Below are positions 1 to 13,427 of a stretch of 64,000 bases of DNA, in pieces (positions within the stretch are counted from its first letter, which is position 1; every line of letters begins with the position of its first letter). The stretch is from the NCBI GenBank assembly GCA_014281115.1, contig JACONQ010000012.1, forward strand, positions 930,001 through 994,000, written 5' to 3'. Both the position numbers and the translations under genes were made by a program. The notes below the pieces were generated by a model. The model ran no database searches. It was not told where the DNA came from and worked only from the letters and a program-made list of their open reading frames with translations. Origin of the DNA: Laburnicola sp. R22_1. Its lineage: Eukaryota; Ascomycota; Dothideomycetes; Pleosporales; Didymosphaeriaceae.

Positions 1-3000
1 TAGGGTAGGATAAATAAGGATTTAAAGTAAATTCTAGGGGCTATATTAAATACTTTATTAGTTATAGAGTATTACATTTCTATAGAATATAGATTCTAGT
101 GCTTAATTAGGTAATTACTACGCGCAACGTTATATTTAATAAGATATTATTCTATAAAGGCAAAGCTAATTAAAGTATATTCTATAAAGAAGTAGTAAAG
201 ATTATTAAAGTCCTATATAAGAAGGAGATTAGTAATCTAGAAAAAGAGTTTAGAAATATTCTTAATCTTTTAATTATATTAAATAAGCAAGTAAGTACTA
301 AGCAAATAGAGAATAGTGCTCCTAATTAGTAATCTAAGAGTATGGCTAGCTAGACTAGTAATTAAGTAACTAATAGGACTAATATATAGACAGCAAGCTT
401 AGCTAGTAAGTAGCTAAGAATTTATATAGTTTAAAGTAAGTATATAGGGCTTATAACCCCTAAAAAGATACTAGAGCTAGGCGATCTAGGGCACAATTAA
501 TTAAGAAATTATAGGGAGACTAATAGCTACTAGAGTATACACTAATCTAGGCGAGCTAGCCTATTAGATTCTAAAGAGTATTCTTTCTAAAGTGTAGAGC
601 TTAAGAGCTCTATAGCTGCCTCTTAATCTAGCCCTAGAAGCTTAACTGTACTAGAGAAAGTAAATAACCTACTAATAAACTAATAGTAAAGATAAGATTA
701 AGCATCTATAAAATTAAGTAGAAGACTCTAAGATAATAATATAAATATACGCATTTAGAACTATTTGTTTCTTTAAAGATAAAGAGATTATAATTAATAT
801 AATAATACTACTAATTAGCTAGGAAGTAAATTAGGTATATATGCACTAATTGCTCAATATATAATAAAGGATCTTTAAGATAATTTTCTATACACATGTA
901 TCTTAGAAGTATAGGAGCCTAGAATAAGCACTAAAAATATACTATAATAAATTCTATAGTTGCTATAATAATACTTAAAAGATACTAAAGATATTATCTT
1001 CTACTTATCTATATAGAAATAAGCTACTAAAGCCGCCTACCTTATAAAAATACCTTACACATTATCTACTTAGAAAGCTCTTTAAGCAAGCCTTCTATAT
1101 TAAGATTGCTACACTTAAGAAGAAAGAAATCTAAATAGTAATTAATTAAGCACAAGCTACTAGATAACCACTCCTATTAGTATAGGTTTAAACCTATAAG
1201 TTTAATTAGAATAGGTACTTTCTAAAGTGTAAGGCTTAAATTATTATAAGAAGTAATCTTTAAGTTAAGAAGTTACTATAATTAACCTACATAGTAATAC
1301 TTACAGTATAGTTATTTAGAACTACAATAGCAATTATAGCAGAATATAATTTAGAGATTATTTAATATAATATAGTAGGAGCGTTCTTAAACGCTTATAT
1401 TACAGCTAATAACCTAGTTATCTATAAGCTTCTTAATAGGTTTAAGCAATACAGCAAATGCGTGTCCCTTAATTAAGCTCTATATAAATTAAGAGACTTA
1501 GTACTACTCTAGTATAAAGAGTTCTTAGAATCGCTAAGATCTATAGAACTTATAGCCTTAAAAAACCTTATTTATTTATAAGCAAAGATTATAAAACCTT
1601 AGTACTCTTCTATATTAATAATATACTTCTAATTTTTAATAAAACTTACAAAGTAGAGGTTTAAAAGCTCTAGAGCTATATTAAAGCAAAATATAAGATT
1701 AAAAACTATAGACTAGTTAAATAGTTTCTAGGCGTTTACGTAATCTAAAATTGTAAGAATAGAACAATTACGCTTGTTTATAATACTTATATTAATAAGG
1801 TTATAAAGAAATTTAATCTTAAAGAAAGTAGTAGCTTCTCTATAACATCTCTTCTATTAGAAGAGCTTATAAAGAATATAGAAGAAGCGACTAAGTAGAA
1901 AATTAAGAGCTACTAGGAATATATTAGATTAATACTATATATAGCAATTATACTTAGGCCTAATATTATATTTGCTATTAAAGCTCTTGCACTTCCTAAT
2001 AAATCTAAGCAAATAATATTTTACTATAGTTAACTAAGTAATTATATATCTTTAGAGAATGCGCTAGTAATCTATTTAGTATAGCTAATATAATAGACCT
2101 AATTTTGTATTTTATAGCAATACTTTATTTATAAATAATTTAGAAACTTAGAGATTATCTTATAAATATATAGTTATACTTTATAATAGAGTAATACTCT
2201 AGAAGGCTACTTACTAAAGTATAGTTATAACTTTTACTACTAAAGCTAAGCTACTTGCACTTAAGTATATAAGCAATAAAGTAATAGCACTAAAGTAGTT
2301 CTTTAAACAACTTAAGCTTAGTTTAGAATATATATAGAATATTTTTATAATAATTAATAATTAATTAAACTAGTAATTAGAAAGAATAAGCGTATTAACA
2401 CTTGTTTATGCTATATTAATATTTAGAATATATAGCTATAGTAAGAATATGTAAAAGGACTATTTAAGGTTACCTACCTAAAAATAAGTAATATGCTAGC
2501 AGATAGACTTATAAAAGCGCTTACTTAATAGTAGTTTGCTTACTTTACAGAGCTCCTAAATCTTAAGAATATAAGTAGAATTATTATAAAGAGAGTATAA
2601 GTTATAAACTAATTATAAATGTAAGCTCTATAAAGCTACTATCTATTTAGTAGATCTAGATAAACAAGATCCTAATATAGGACTAGACAAACGCAGACTA
2701 ACGCCTATTATATATAATCTAGAAGAATCTAAATAATTACTTCTTTAAAAGAAGATTAAATAACTTCTTAAAGAGCTTATACTAGTTTCTAATTATAGTA
2801 GTTTTATAAGTTACTAAGATATTATAAGCAGCTATATAATACTTAGGGCAATACTAGCCTAAATTAGTCTAGCTTTAGTAGGAAGTGCTTTTTAGATTAA
2901 ATAGCTTCTCTATTATTATATAGGGAGAAAATTATTTAGCAGACCTATATAAGTGTTATTAATAGGGTTAGTGCGTATAGAATATAATTAGGACTACTTA

Positions 3001-3254
3001 ATAGATAGTGCAGCATTTATAAATAGATTATTAGCTAGATTAGAGCTAGTAGCTAGAGCGTCTAAATAATTAGTACTATATTAAAAGGATTTCTATAGTA
3101 GGAATAAAAGGACTTATAAGTAGCTTAAGGGCTATATCTACTACTTTAGTAAGCAAAACTAGTAGTTCTAAAGCAATTAAAAGGGCTAAGGGATTAATTA
3201 CTAAGCAATAAAGCGCACTAACTTCTATAATCCTAATAATTTATACTATATAAT
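1..3254 (+). pseudogene. Copia-type polyprotein relic: end of integrase, reverse transcriptase, RNase H
   Basis: Conceptual reading of the plus strand gives Copia landmarks in order: a post-integrase segment with VITTRNVIFN near 125-160, an RT segment with AFLNAYITANNL near 1380-1430, a segment with ALYKLRDL near 1475-1510, the catalytic box as YINNIL near 1612-1630, then RNase H. In Ty1/Copia these reverse-transcribe the element RNA. Many in-frame TAA/TAG codons sit where Gln or Trp is expected, and YVDD reads YINN, so it is dead. The start lies outside the window. The whole segment is repeated in inverted orientation at about 5458-8726, and the similarity stops exactly where the LTR at 3255 begins. 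Family assignment is solid; domain edges are approximate. Confidence 0.85.
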
Positions 3255-3440
3255 TGTTGAAGGAAAATAAGCTGGAATCTTAGATTTGGTGAGCGAATTA
3301 GATAAGATTACTATATAAGAAAGGAAGCTAAAAGGCTAGACTATATATATGCTTATAGAAAAGGAGTAAGGCTAAAATAGTACTACTTATATAATTGTAG
3401 ACATATAATTACACTTAGTTAGAGCCTGATTTCTATAACA
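3255..3440 (-). repeat. 3' LTR of the minus-strand Copia element
   Basis: The 186-bp sequence reads TGTT...AACA on the minus strand and aligns over its full length with 13444-13629. Orientation is set by the polypurine tract that abuts it on the right and by the primer site next to the other copy. The inverted Copia copy (1-3254) ends exactly at its left edge. Confidence 0.85.
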
Positions 3441-3451
3441 TACCCCCTAGG
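3441..3451 (-). other. Polypurine tract of the Copia element
   Basis: On the minus strand CTAGGGGGTA lies directly before the 3' LTR start TGTT. A short G-rich tract here is where plus-strand DNA synthesis is primed in LTR retrotransposons. The call follows from position and composition. Confidence 0.7.
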
Positions 3452-3600
3452 TAGGCTGCGTAAGCAGCGCGCCTACTTACGCAATAAGGCTTAGAATAAT
3501 TCTATCTCTCATTAGCTTATAAATTAAGTACTTAACTAAGCGATTATTTAGTTACTATAGCGTAATTTAAGCGTTTGCAATTATGTAAGCCTATAATTAC

Positions 3601-5700
3601 TCTTTATTAATAATAAAACTCTGCTTGTCTGTTCTCTATCTCTTTGCTTAGTTTTTCTACTTAAGTTTTTATAGGAGTAAGTTAATTATCCCTATCTCCT
3701 ATTTCTTACTTTAATAATTATAGACTGCTAACTAGTATTTATAAAACGCACTAATTAACGCGTCTATAAAGTTTTAAATTAAGCTTATTTAATAAAAGCG
3801 TCAATAGAAAGCTAAAGAAATATAAAATTAGATTACTTAGCTTATAATACGCCGCTCTAATTACCTATTAAATAAGGCTCCTAGTAAGGTTATTCCTAAT
3901 TCCCTAAAAAAGAGAGTATATAAGAAGAAGGCGAAAACCTAAAAGTGTAATTAATTCTAATTGTCCAAGCGTTTTAACCCTATTAAGGACTCTTCCTAAT
4001 TTTATAAGAAGTCTTCGCAATTAAAGAATACTAATTAGAATTCCCCTAAAGCTGCTCTTTTAAGTGGCTCTAAGTCTAAGAACAAGTCTAAGAACAAGCC
4101 TAAAACTCCTAAAAATAAGAAGATTAAGAAAGATAAGCTTAGTTTAGCTTTTAATTAATTATATAGCCCTAAGCGTAGGTATCTATATATTATATGCCTT
4201 AGAGCTTACCTCTTTAGTAGCTTAAATAGTAGATATTTTAAAAATATATTAACTAAATACTTAAATACCTAATACTATTATTACGCGTATAGATTTATAT
4301 ATAAGCTATTATATAAAAACCTAATTATCTTTAGTAATTCTTCTTTACTAACATTCTTAAGGCCTAAAGAGCTTAAAGATAAGACTTATAGGTTTACTTA
4401 GTATTAGGCAAATAATATTTTAGTACATAATTATATATAATTAGTTAATTATTTATTAATCTTTATAGTACTAATCTTCTTATATTAATTTTATTAAAAG
4501 CCTTAAAGAATGCCTAAAGATATATTTAAGTAAGAAGAAGATAAAGGAAGGTAGTACTCTATCTTCTACTCTGCTCTGAGATAAGGGTAATAATTACTAA
4601 TCTTTTTAAGAGGTCTTAGCGCTTCTATTTAGGCTAAGGATATTTCTATAAGTTTAATTAATCTTACTTAACTAGATTCTACTAAGTAAGCGCTTCTAAC
4701 TTATAATATAAGTTATTCTACGTTAGTGCTTAATTGCAATCTATCTAGTTAGAGTCCCTAGTATAGTGCTACTTAAACTAATCTAGCTGTGTAGTAAGGT
4801 TATATAATGCTAAATTAGCTAATTAACTAATATTCTAATTAGCCTAGCCCTAAGATTATAATTAATAAGTAATAGTCTACTTAGGTTCCTATTAGTAAAA
4901 ATCTGCTTTACCTATATTAGATTGCTAAAGCATACTTAGTAAAGGATAAGATTATTTATAAGACTAGTAACTTCTTAAAGTATAATACTAATACTTCTAC
5001 TATAAGTAATTTTTATACTCTTTTAAATAGTGCTTAATTCTTCTTAGTAAGCCTTATATAGTGTGCTTCCTTAGAAAAGCTTACTATACACATTTTAGAC
5101 TTAACTAGTTAGTCTAGTATATTAGCTACTTAGCTTAAGTAAGGATTAGGGATATTTTTAAGGTAGAAGATTGTTAATCTAACTAAGTCTATTACTCTTT
5201 TATAGGATAAGATTGTTGCTAGTTAAAAGGATTAGAGTTATTTAGTTAATTTTAATTATAGTTTCTTACTTAGTAGCTTCTTAGATATTAATTCTAAATA
5301 GCTAGTAGCTAATTATTAAGGCTCCTAAATAGCGGATACTAGTGCTCTTACTAATAGTCTCTAAAGATAACTTAAGTATTATGCTTTGTGTAATGATTAG
5401 CAATTAGCTTAAACTTAATTTTCTGTTCTAAAGCTATAGAATCTAGTAGGGCTATTTGGATTGTATAGTATAAATTGTTAGGATCATAGAAGTTAGCGCG
5501 CTTTATTGCTTAGTAATTAATCTCTTAGCTCTTTTAACTGCTTCAAAACTGTTAGTTTCGCTTACTAGAATAGTAGATATAGCCCTTAGGCTGCTTATAA
5601 GTTTCCTTATCCCTACTATAGGAATTTTTCTAATATAGTACTAATTATTTAGACGCTTTAGCTGCTAGCTCTAATCTAGCTAATAATTTATTTATAAATG
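3601..5700 (+). pseudogene. Degenerate antisense frame between RNase H and 3' LTR of the Copia element
   Basis: One plus-strand frame (codons starting at positions equal to 1 modulo 3) can be followed for about 2.1 kb with stops that are all TAA or TAG, as expected for RIP of Gln and Trp codons, and with no apparent frameshift. It runs opposite to gag-pol. Visible content: a Gln/Lys-rich stretch near 3720-3830, a strongly basic block rich in Lys-Asn-Lys and Ser-Lys near 4066-4140, and a later stretch that looks able to form a coiled coil near 5130-5230. I recognise no domain. Its 3' part overlaps the 3' end of pol. It could be an accessory antisense gene of the element or a separate insertion. 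AT-rich RIPed DNA makes frame choice uncertain. Confidence 0.5.
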
Positions 5701-8700
5701 TCACACTATCTATTAAGTAGCCCTAATTATAGCCTATGCACACTAACTCTAATAATAACACTTGCGTAGGTTTACTAAAAGAATCTTCTTCCTATTTAAT
5801 AATAGAGAAGCTGCTAAATTTAAATAGCGCTCCCTACTAAAGCTAGACTAATCTAGGCTAGTATAGGCCTAAGTGTTGCCTAGACGCTTATAATATCTTA
5901 CTAACTTATTAGACTACTATAATTAGAAACTAGCATAAGCTTCTTAATAAGTTGTTTAATTTTCTTTTAAAGAAGTAATTATTTAGATTTTCTTAAATTA
6001 TATGTAATAGGTGTTAGTCTGCGCTTATCTAGTCTTATATTAGGATCTTATTTACTTGAGTTTATGAAATAGGTAGCAGCTCTATAGAGCTTTAATTTGT
6101 AATAAGTTTATAACTTATACTCTCTTTATAATAATTCTACTTATATTCTTAAGATTTAGAAGCTCTGTAAAGTAAGCAAACTACTATTAAGTAAGCGCTT
6201 TTATAAGTCTATCTGCTAGCATATTACTTATTTTTAGGTAGGTAACCTTAAATAGTCCTTTTACATATTCTTACTATAGCTATATATTCTAAATATTAAT
6301 ATAGCATAAACAAGTGTTAATACGCTTATTCTTTCTAATTACTAGTTTAATTAATTATTAATTATTATAAAAATATTCTATATATATTCTAAACTAAGCT
6401 TAAGTTGTTTAAAGAACTACTTTAGTGCTATTACTTTATTGCTTATATACTTAAGTGCAAGTAGCTTAGCTTTAGTAGTAAAAGTTATAACTATACTTTA
6501 GTAAGTAGCCTTCTAGAGTATTACTCTATTATAAAGTATAACTATATATTTATAAGATAATCTCTAAGTTTCTAAATTATTTATAAATAAAGTATTGCTA
6601 TAAAATACAAAATTAGGTCTATTATATTAGCTATACTAAATAGATTACTAGCGCATTCTCTAAAGATATATAATTACTTAGTTAACTATAGTAAAATATT
6701 ATTTGCTTAGATTTATTAGGAAGTGCAAGAGCTTTAATAGCAAATATAATATTAGGCCTAAGTATAATTGCTATATATAGTATTAATCTAATATATTCCT
6801 AGTAGCTCTTAATTTTCTACTTAGTCGCTTCTTCTATATTCTTTATAAGCTCTTCTAATAGAAGAGATGTTATAGAGAAGCTACTACTTTCTTTAAGATT
6901 AAATTTCTTTATAACCTTATTAATATAAGTATTATAAACAAGCGTAATTGTTCTATTCTTACAATTTTAGATTACGTAAACGCCTAGAAACTATTTAACT
7001 AGTCTATAGTTTTTAATCTTATATTTTGCTTTAATATAGCTCTAGAGCTTTTAAACCTCTACTTTGTAAGTTTTATTAAAAATTAGAAGTATATTATTAA
7101 TATAGAAGAGTACTAAGGTTTTATAATCTTTGCTTATAAATAAATAAGGTTTTTTTAAGGCTATAAGTTCTATAGATCTTAGCGATTCTAAGAACTCTTT
7201 ATACTAGAGTAGTACTAAGTCTCTTAATTTATATAGAGCTTAATTAAGGGACACGCATTTGCTGTATTGCTTAAACCTATTAAGAAGCTTATAGATAACT
7301 AGGTTATTAGCTGTAATATAAGCGTTTAAGAACGCTCCTACTATATTATATTAAATAATCTCTAAATTATATTCTGCTATAATTGCTATTGTAGTTCTAA
7401 ATAACTATACTGTAAGTATTACTATGTAGGTTAATTATAGTAACTTCTTAACTTAAAGATTACTTCTTATAATAATTTAAGCCTTACACTTTAGAAAGTA
7501 CCTATTCTAATTAAACTTATAGGTTTAAACCTATACTAATAGGAGTGGTTATCTAGTAGCTTGTGCTTAATTAATTACTATTTAGATTTCTTTCTTCTTA
7601 AGTGTAGCAATCTTAATATAGAAGGCTTGCTTAAAGAGCTTTCTAAGTAGATAATGTGTAAGGTATTTTTATAAGGTAGGCGGCTTTAGTAGCTTATTTC
7701 TATATAGATAAGTAGAAGATAATATCTTTAGTATCTTTTTAAGTATTATTATAGCAACTATAGAATTTATTATAGTATATTTTTAGTGCTTATTCTAGGC
7801 TCCCTATACTTCTAAGATACATGTGTATAGAAAATTATCTTAAAGATCCTTTATTATATATTGAGCAATTAGTGCATATATACCTAATTTACTTCCTAGC
7901 TAATTAGTAGTATTATTATATTAATTATAATCTCTTTATCTTTAAAGAAACAAATAGTTCTAAATGCGTATATTTATATTATTATCTTAGAGTCTTCTAC
8001 TTAATTTTATAGATGCTTAATCTTATCTTTACTATTAGTTTATTAGTAGGTTATTTACTTTCTCTAGTACAGTTAAGCTTCTAGGGCTAGATTAAGAGGC
8101 AGCTATAGAGCTCTTAAGCTCTACACTTTAGAAAGAATACTCTTTAGAATCTAATAGGCTAGCTCGCCTAGATTAGTGTATACTCTAGTAGCTATTAGTC
8201 TCCCTATAATTTCTTAATTAATTGTGCCCTAGATCGCCTAGCTCTAGTATCTTTTTAGGGGTTATAAGCCCTATATACTTACTTTAAACTATATAAATTC
8301 TTAGCTACTTACTAGCTAAGCTTGCTGTCTATATATTAGTCCTATTAGTTACTTAATTACTAGTCTAGCTAGCCATACTCTTAGATTACTAATTAGGAGC
8401 ACTATTCTCTATTTGCTTAGTACTTACTTGCTTATTTAATATAATTAAAAGATTAAGAATATTTCTAAACTCTTTTTCTAGATTACTAATCTCCTTCTTA
8501 TATAGGACTTTAATAATCTTTACTACTTCTTTATAGAATATACTTTAATTAGCTTTGCCTTTATAGAATAATATCTTATTAAATATAACGTTGCGCGTAG
8601 TAATTACCTAATTAAGCACTAGAATCTATATTCTATAGAAATGTAATACTCTATAACTAATAAAGTATTTAATATAGCCCCTAGAATTTACTTTAAATCC

Positions 8701-8902
8701 TTATTTATCCTACCCTATTACTTAATCCCTTTTAGAGGATATGCTTAGTAACTATAGGCGTAAATTCCACTCTAATTAGGACAAAGATTAGCTATTTATG
8801 CTTATATTTAAGTAGACTTATACTAATAGAAACACTACCTAAACTAATTTTTAAGTACTTTATTTAGTACTTAAAAAGTATATAAAGCTATTAGGCTTTT
8901 AC
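5701..8902 (-). pseudogene. Copia pol, 3' part: end of integrase, reverse transcriptase, RNase H
   Basis: This is the minus-strand counterpart of 1-3254. Near 8690-8765 a segment reading YPLIKGI continues the integrase C-terminal region cut by the pogo insertion; near 8560-8610 comes VITTRNVIFN, then the RT domain and RNase H toward lower coordinates. The RT box reads YINNIL instead of YVDDIL. Stops fall mainly at Gln/Trp positions. Role when active: reverse transcription of the element RNA in Gag particles. Edges are by similarity to the inverted copy. Confidence 0.83.
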
Positions 8903-8904
8903 TA

Positions 8905-8945
8905 ACGTGTTTAATTACGTAATGCACGCTATTGCGTAATGTACG
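8905..8945 (+). repeat. Left terminal inverted repeat of P1
   Basis: Forty-one bases matching the reverse complement of 10993-11033 with three differences, all of which are RIP-type transitions. The outer 26 bases are identical. Confidence 0.93.
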
Positions 8946-8993
8946 CGCCCCACCAAAATCGCGAAATATTTAACCTACTATAACTCCACCAAT

Positions 8994-10870
8994 ATGGCTC
9001 TAATCGACGAGACTCTTGCGGCAATCGAATCGCTGAAACTAGGAGAACATTTTACGTATACAGAAATCGCCAAAAGATTTAGGGTTAGCTAGTTAACTCT
9101 GTCGCGGCGCGCGCGTAATAAAACCCAATCAATAGCGCGTAAGCTCGAAAATTAACAAATACTTAACGCTACGTAGGAAGCAACGCTCGTACGGTATATT
9201 CAAGATCTCTTAGCGCGAGGGCTACCTTCTACAAGCCATATAATACGAAACTTCGCGTTAGAAATAGCTAGAAAATACGTTGGGACTTACTGGCCGTCAC
9301 GCTTTATTAAGCGCTATAAACTCGACTTAATATCGCGATAAACATCTAGTATTAACGCCTTACGCCGCAGAGCTAATTCGGCCTTTAAGTACGCGCTGTA
9401 CTTTAAGCTATTAGCTAAAAAAATCGAGTAATATAACATTAACGCGCGCCATATTTACAATATAGATAAGAAGGAATTTCTTATTAGAATCCTCTCTAAA
9501 TTAAAGCGCGTCTTTTCTCGCGATCAATACAAGCGCGAAAAGTTTAAATTAATACTCTAGGACAGCAATTGCAAGTAGATAACTTTAATAGCCTATATTT
9601 ACGCTAACAGCTCTACCCTCACCCCTATTCTTATTTATTAGGCAGCCTCTAGCAACGTATAAGACACCTGGCTCTAGGATTTTAACTCTAAAATCCACAA
9701 GGCTTTTTTTACCTCCTCGCCCTTAGAATAGACTAATAACAATATTAGGCTTAGCTGGCTTAAACAGGTGTTTAACCGCGAGACAAAGACAAAGGCAAGA
9801 ACATTATACTACCTCTTAATTATTAATAGGCATGGATTTTACATAACAAAGGATTTTATTAATTTCTGCAACACTAATAAGATCCTACTAGCAATATTTC
9901 CGCCTTATAGTACCCATACGCTTTAGCTACTAGATGTAGGCATCTTTAGGCCTCTTGTAAGCGCGTATAGTAATAGCCTTGCAAGCTTTATAGACGCCTA
10001 CTAGGGCCTCTCTAGTATTATAAAGAGGGACTTTTTAGAATATTCTAGACTACCTAGAAGCGCGCGCTAACGTCAGCAACAGTCCTTAAGGCCTTTAAGG
10101 CTACTAGAATTGTGCCCTTAGATTCTAACAAGATCCTTAAGCAATTTAAAACTCGCGAGCCTAAGCGCCCTAGCTTAAGCGAGAGTAGCATATTAGTCCT
10201 TAGCGCTAGCAACTAGCGTACAATCGACCGCTTATTATGTTAAGTTATTAAAGATATTTACAAGTCTAGGGCTACTAAACTCTCGCGTATGCTCTACTCA
10301 ATTTTAGCGAAAAATTAAATCCTTAAGCATAAAAATACTTAGCTTAAAGAGGCCCTTATTAACAAGCGCAAGCGCCGCCAGCGGGATAAGGCCCTAGCGT
10401 TTAAGACGCTAGAGGATTACAATAGTGGCGCAATTTTCTAGTCGCTAGCCAAGGTCCAGAGAGCTCGCGACTAGCAGGCACAAAAGGACATAGAGGAGAA
10501 GGAGATACAGCTTTAAAAGGACATTTAGGCCCAGCTTAGAAAGCAAAGCAAGCTTAAAAGCAAGCCCTCTTACAACAGCGACGCCTTAAAAAGGCTTAGG
10601 CTTAAGTAGAGCGCACTTGCGAGCGCGAGCTAAAGGCTATTAAAGCTTAAGAAAAGCGAGAGGCCTACGTAATTAAAAAAACTCCGCGATAAGCTCAAAG
10701 CTTTCCAAAAGGGTAATTAATATAGCCTTAAGCCTCTAGCAAAAATTCAAAAGACATTAAGCTTATACAGCCTAAGTTGCAGCCTATTAAAGTTAATAAG
10801 CCTAAGATGCCTAAGATTGCGTCCACAACGCGCACACGTCAAATACGCCTCCTAGAGTGCTATAGGTAGC
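8994..10870 (+). pseudogene. pogo-family transposase (DDE), broken
   Basis: From the ATG at 8994 the frame reads MALIDETLAAIESL, then a psq-type helix-turn-helix with EIAKRFRVS, a CENP-B-like second DNA-binding region (ARKYVGTYWPSRFI), then the DDE superfamily endonuclease. The first catalytic Asp survives in YNIDKKEFLI near 9460. The second reads INRHG where family members have Asp (about 9822). The third is kept in LLDVGIF near 9930. Many TAG/TAA codons interrupt the frame, and the C-terminal coiled part beyond 10100 needs frameshifts. When active it would cut and paste the element between its inverted repeats. Confidence 0.85.
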
Positions 10871-10992
10871 TAATAGAAGGACAGTATTTGTTAAATAAGC
10901 TCTTCTAATTATTACTCTAGAAAATCTAACGATTTTACAATATATATAAGCTGTACAGCTTTAAGTTATAAATGGGCAGAAATTGCCAAAAA

Positions 10993-11033
10993 CGTGCATT
11001 ACGTAACAGCGTGCATTACGTAATTAAACACGT
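10993..11033 (-). repeat. Right terminal inverted repeat of P1
   Basis: Pairs with 8905-8945; the TA target duplication follows at 11034-11035. GTGCATTACGTAA occurs twice in the repeat as an internal direct repeat, which may be the transposase binding sites. Confidence 0.93.
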
Positions 11034-11035
11034 TA

Positions 11036-13427
11036 TAGAGGTAAGCGGCTGCATTTATAATCTTAGGCCACATTTTAGGTAGTAGATTTGCGCTTTTTCT
11101 TATTTTTATAGCCTTAGTAATAATCTCTTATCCTACTTACTTAGGTGCTTTATTTAGTTTATATATATATAATAGGGTGTAGCTAATCTTAATTTCTTAT
11201 TTATCTGTATAGTCCTTATAGGCTAATTAATCCCTCTAAGAAAAAGTAGTAGTATTATTATCCTAATAGATTATAATAATTTTAAGCTTATATTTATTTT
11301 CTACCTATTAGTTAAACTTAGTTATTACTTATATAATCTCTAGTAGAGATTTTAATATAAGGTTATTATTATAGATCTTTCTACTAAATTCTTCCTTAAT
11401 TATTAAGCTCTATAGTTCTCTAGGCTATCCTACTAGGAAGTTAAATAGATTCTAAAAAATATAGTAGAATAGTCTAAGAGATTATTCTCTTAAACGTCTA
11501 AAAATTACTTTTATTATATGCGTTATAGAATAATACTAATAGTTCTTCTTTTAAGTACTAAGGATATATATATTTTGCGCGTTCTAAACTAGAGCTTAAA
11601 GTACTTATTAGCCTAAATAACCTAATTAAAGGTGCTAGAGTTTCTTAATATTTTCTCGCAAAAGATTATAGTATAATTATCTAATTGCTATAGCTAAAGA
11701 ATAGTAGGAAAGAGGCTTATATTTAATAAAGGTAAAGTTATAGACACTATTTAGTTCTACTAAGATAATATTCTAAGCGAGAGTTCCTATGCGCAATAAT
11801 CTATCCAAATCTAGGTACTGGATTTCTGTCTTTCTTAGACAAGCTTTAGAGATAATATTAATATAAAAATCTTTAATAACCTTAATATCCTTAAGTAAAA
11901 GATCTTTTATATGCGTACTACGCTTATTAGTATGCACGCCCTTTATAAGTTAATCTCCTATTCTTAAAATTAAAAAGTCGAAGTTCTAGCTTTAACGCTC
12001 TAGATTAAGCTCGCTTTCTTAAATAAGCTAGATGTTAGAAGTAATTAATTATTAATAAGATAAACTATAGCTTCTTTATTAAGAATAGTGCTTTGTGCAA
12101 GCGGGTAATTACTAGAATATATTATTAAGTACACCCCTAAGCTCTCCTATAACTGCTTATTAAAGACTAATAGATTAATTAGAGCACACGCTATTAACCC
12201 TAGGTAGGTAGAAGTAGTTAAGCTCCTTACTATAGATGTAAACTTTTAATCTTTTATTTTAATCCTGCGATAAAGCTTCTTTTATTATAAAGATACTAAA
12301 TAATTATTAATTCTCCTATATTCTTTCTTAGTAAAGGTAATTAGTAGCACTTCTTTAGGGCATTTGCTAGTAATAGTGGTTTAAAGGCGTTAGTAATTAA
12401 AATTATTTTACTTATGCTCTCTAGGTCTGCAAGGGCACTTATTAGCCTTTTTATAAGCTTTCTTATTTAAGCTACTACTACCTTACTTTTTCTAATTATT
12501 ATTTTAACTAGTAATTATTATAAATACACTTAACAACTTACTATAAGATGCTTAAAGCTAGTGCTTCTAAATAAGTATAAAGTAGACCTTTCTAATATTA
12601 GCAAGATCTATTACCTTAATACTAAGCGAAGCGTCTTATATAAGACGCTAGTTTATTAATTAGGCCTATTTTAGTGCAAGTTTAACTACTAGCGCGTCTA
12701 AGAAGTTATATATAGCAAGCTTACCTTCTATATTAGGAAGCTTAAAACTCTTAGCCTTATTAAAAAGAAGCTGCTAATTTTAGTACTATATTTTAGGTGT
12801 CTATCTTTTATACTTAGCTTTCTTAAGATATACTTAGTATTAGATTTATACTAGATTCTTTGTGCTTACTTTTATTAGAGCTAGATCTTTCTAAAATATC
12901 TTAATAAGTGCTTGTAAGGAGGTCTTCATTTAGTTGTTTATTATACTTATAGCTAGTGCTAGCAGATCTTAGGATACTATAGTATAAACCTATAAGGCAA
13001 GATTCTAGATTTTCATTATATTAATCTACTAGTCTTATACTTCTGCTTAATACTTTTCAAGTTAAATATTATAAAGTTTAATTTAATTATTATATATTAT
13101 GTTGCTTATACTTCTAGTTTTCTTTAGAAACATAGGATAAGTTAGTTAGATTAGATTTTAATTAATAATCTTATTAGCGTTAGGTTAATAAGATGCTAGA
13201 TCCCTTTAGACTAAGCATAAGATTAGAGCTAAATAAGCTAAAAAGGCTAGCTCGCTTAACTAGTAAGGAGCACCTTTATAGTAGGAATTGCGATATTAGT
13301 TATTTTAATTATAGGTAAGATATAAGTGTAGGAGAAAATTAGAAATAATTAGTAAGAAGTAATTAGAGTATATAAATTAGGATTCTAATATATAAGTGTA
13401 TAGGAAGAATTAGCCTACAATTTTAAA
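11036..13427 (-). pseudogene. Copia gag, protease and main integrase part (minus strand)
   Basis: Reading from 13427 downwards, the gag region (about 13300-12500) contains a KLPNIEGKLAIYNFLDA segment typical of fungal Copia capsid proteins. Lower down, 11130-11041 gives KIRKSANLLPKMWP, the conserved integrase stretch that precedes the pogo insertion. Between them lie protease and integrase core, too mutated to place by eye. A Cys-Pro-Cys near 12430 may be the remnant of a nucleic-acid-binding knuckle. Gag would form the particle, integrase would insert the cDNA. Confidence 0.7.

Larger units (their letters stand above)
8905..11033 (+). mobile_element. pogo/Fot1-type DNA transposon P1 inserted in the Copia integrase
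   Basis: Terminal inverted repeats of 41 bp (three mismatches) begin ACGTGTTTAATTACG at both ends. A TA dinucleotide flanks each side (8903-8904 and 11034-11035), the duplication used by Tc1/mariner/pogo elements. The copia integrase frame continues on both sides (ARALL-like segment at 11041-11130, GCKAY-like segment below 8902), which confirms precise insertion. It carries a broken transposase gene. Confidence 0.93.

Noticed and set aside
3255..3440. Reading this LTR as the 3' LTR of the plus-strand Copia at 1-3254
   Set aside because: Its orientation equals that of 13444-13629, whose primer site shows minus-strand polarity, and the polypurine tract lies on its right side.
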